Below are positions 63,502 through 64,000 of a stretch of DNA of 64,000 nucleotides, piece after piece. The notes below the pieces were generated by a model that saw only the letters and a list, made by a program, of their open reading frames with translations, was not told the DNA's origin and ran no database searches. Location of the stretch: NCBI GenBank assembly GCA_019639115.1, contig JAHBSM010000004.1, positions 124,001 through 188,000 on the forward strand, written 5' to 3'. How positions within the stretch are numbered: position 1 is the stretch's first letter; each line of letters begins with the position of its first letter. The stretch is from Acidobacteriota bacterium (lineage in GTDB: Bacteria; Acidobacteriota; Blastocatellia; Pyrinomonadales; Pyrinomonadaceae). The position numbers and the translations under genes are program-made.

Positions 63502-64000
63502 ATGAATGATTTCTTCACCGCAGACATATCGAGTGCTGATCCGTTGATCAGCGAGGCCATCAATAATGAGGTTCGGCGTCAGGCCGACGGGCTTGAACTG
63601 ATAGCGTCGGAGAATTTTGTTTCCAAGGCGGTGCTCGAGACGATGGGTTCCGTCTTTACAAATAAATACGCCGAAGGTTATCCGGGCAAGCGCTACTACG
63701 GCGGCTGCGAATTCTCCGACGTGGTCGAACAGGCCGCGATCGACAGGGCAAAAGAATTGTTTGGCTGCGAGCACGCCAACGTACAGCCGCACTCAGGGGC
63801 CCAGGCCAACATGGCCGTATTGCTCACCGCACTCGACCATGGTGACACGATCTTGGGAATGAGTTTGGCCCACGGTGGACATCTTACGCATGGGCATCCG
63901 CTCAATTTCTCGGGGATTAACTACAAGGTGGCCGACTACGGCGTAAGCCGCGATACGGAACAGATCGATTATGACGATCTGCAGAAAAAGGCTGAAGAAC
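63502..64000 (+). CDS. glyA: Serine hydroxymethyltransferase, N-terminal part (cut by window end)
   Basis: PLP enzyme that interconverts serine and glycine with tetrahydrofolate. The first 166 codons are present: [20 protein letters not shown], then [35 protein letters not shown], and [16 protein letters not shown], all highly conserved. The PLP-binding lysine lies beyond the window. The start is the ATG at 63502, 9 nt after ligA. Confidence 0.96.
   Translation, partial: MNDFFTADISSADPLISEAINNEVRRQADGLELIASENFVSKAVLETMGSVFTNKYAEGYPGKRYYGGCEFSDVVEQAAIDRAKELFGCEHANVQPHSGAQANMAVLLTALDHGDTILGMSLAHGGHLTHGHPLNFSGINYKVADYGVSRDTEQIDYDDLQKKAEE

Overview
The window looks like a chromosomal segment of an Acidobacteriota bacterium, most likely class Blastocatellia (Pyrinomonadaceae-like). 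This is inferred from the mix of families: DUF5916 barrel proteins, a DUF4388-DnaJ-TPR protein, N-terminal CPxC...FC zinc ribbons, large TonB receptors with carboxypeptidase-like N-termini, and moderately high GC. No rRNA is present to confirm it. The cell is Gram-negative: it has Lnt, TonB-dependent receptors and lipoproteins. No prophage, IS element or CRISPR array was seen.

Layout. 1-4136 (minus): an SOS-type mutagenesis cassette, imuA-imuB-dnaE2, with dnaE2 cut by the window edge. 4316-8139 (plus): tmRNA, murI, rph and a NarL-type two-component pair. 8519-11663 (plus): a lipid-linked sugar set (GT2 polyprenyl-phosphate glycosyltransferase, ChbG/YdjC deacetylase, GT39/ArnT-like transferase). 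11778-13923 (plus): fabG-like SDR, rhomboid protease, trmB. 13926-20484 (minus): def, a small zinc protein, a FtsX/MacB permease, two GT4 glycosyltransferases, a multi-pass membrane protein and a PHP hydrolase. 20746-26561 (plus): exported DUF4097, DUF5916 and glycine-zipper proteins.

26766-32235 is a complete vitamin B12 uptake locus: riboswitch, btuF, btuC, btuD, second riboswitch, BtuB-like receptor. A tRNA-Glu, a TPR protein, lnt, prfB (programmed +1 frameshift), ftsK and comEC follow. The 569-bp gap at 34289-34857 holds a terminator, a sigma-54-like promoter followed by a second terminator (a possible orphan small RNA of about 150 nt), and three evenly spaced inverted repeats.

43008-53000s: a small Cys/Trp-rich membrane protein paired with a tail-anchored protein; a double SnoaL-like lipoprotein (minus); DUF1801 and methyltransferase genes (minus); then VOC, FAD oxidoreductase, deacetylase, zinc ribbon and enoyl-CoA hydratase. 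A heme-iron module follows: promoter with Fur-box-like site, heme oxygenase, TonB receptor, small CxxC protein. 54207-64000: a second deacetylase-family protein, an MFS exporter, a minus-strand trio (DnaJ/TPR protein, degenerate HD-GYP protein, degenerate D12-methylase-like protein), then GNAT, Rieske oxygenase, ligA and the start of glyA.

The points most worth following up are: the candidate sigma-54 small RNA, whose sequence could form about 28 base pairs with the 5' leader of the double-SnoaL lipoprotein gene in this same window; the degenerate D12/HD-GYP pair; the zinc-ribbon FtsK; the compact cobalamin riboswitches with a visible competing pairing; and the Fur-box heme oxygenase operon.
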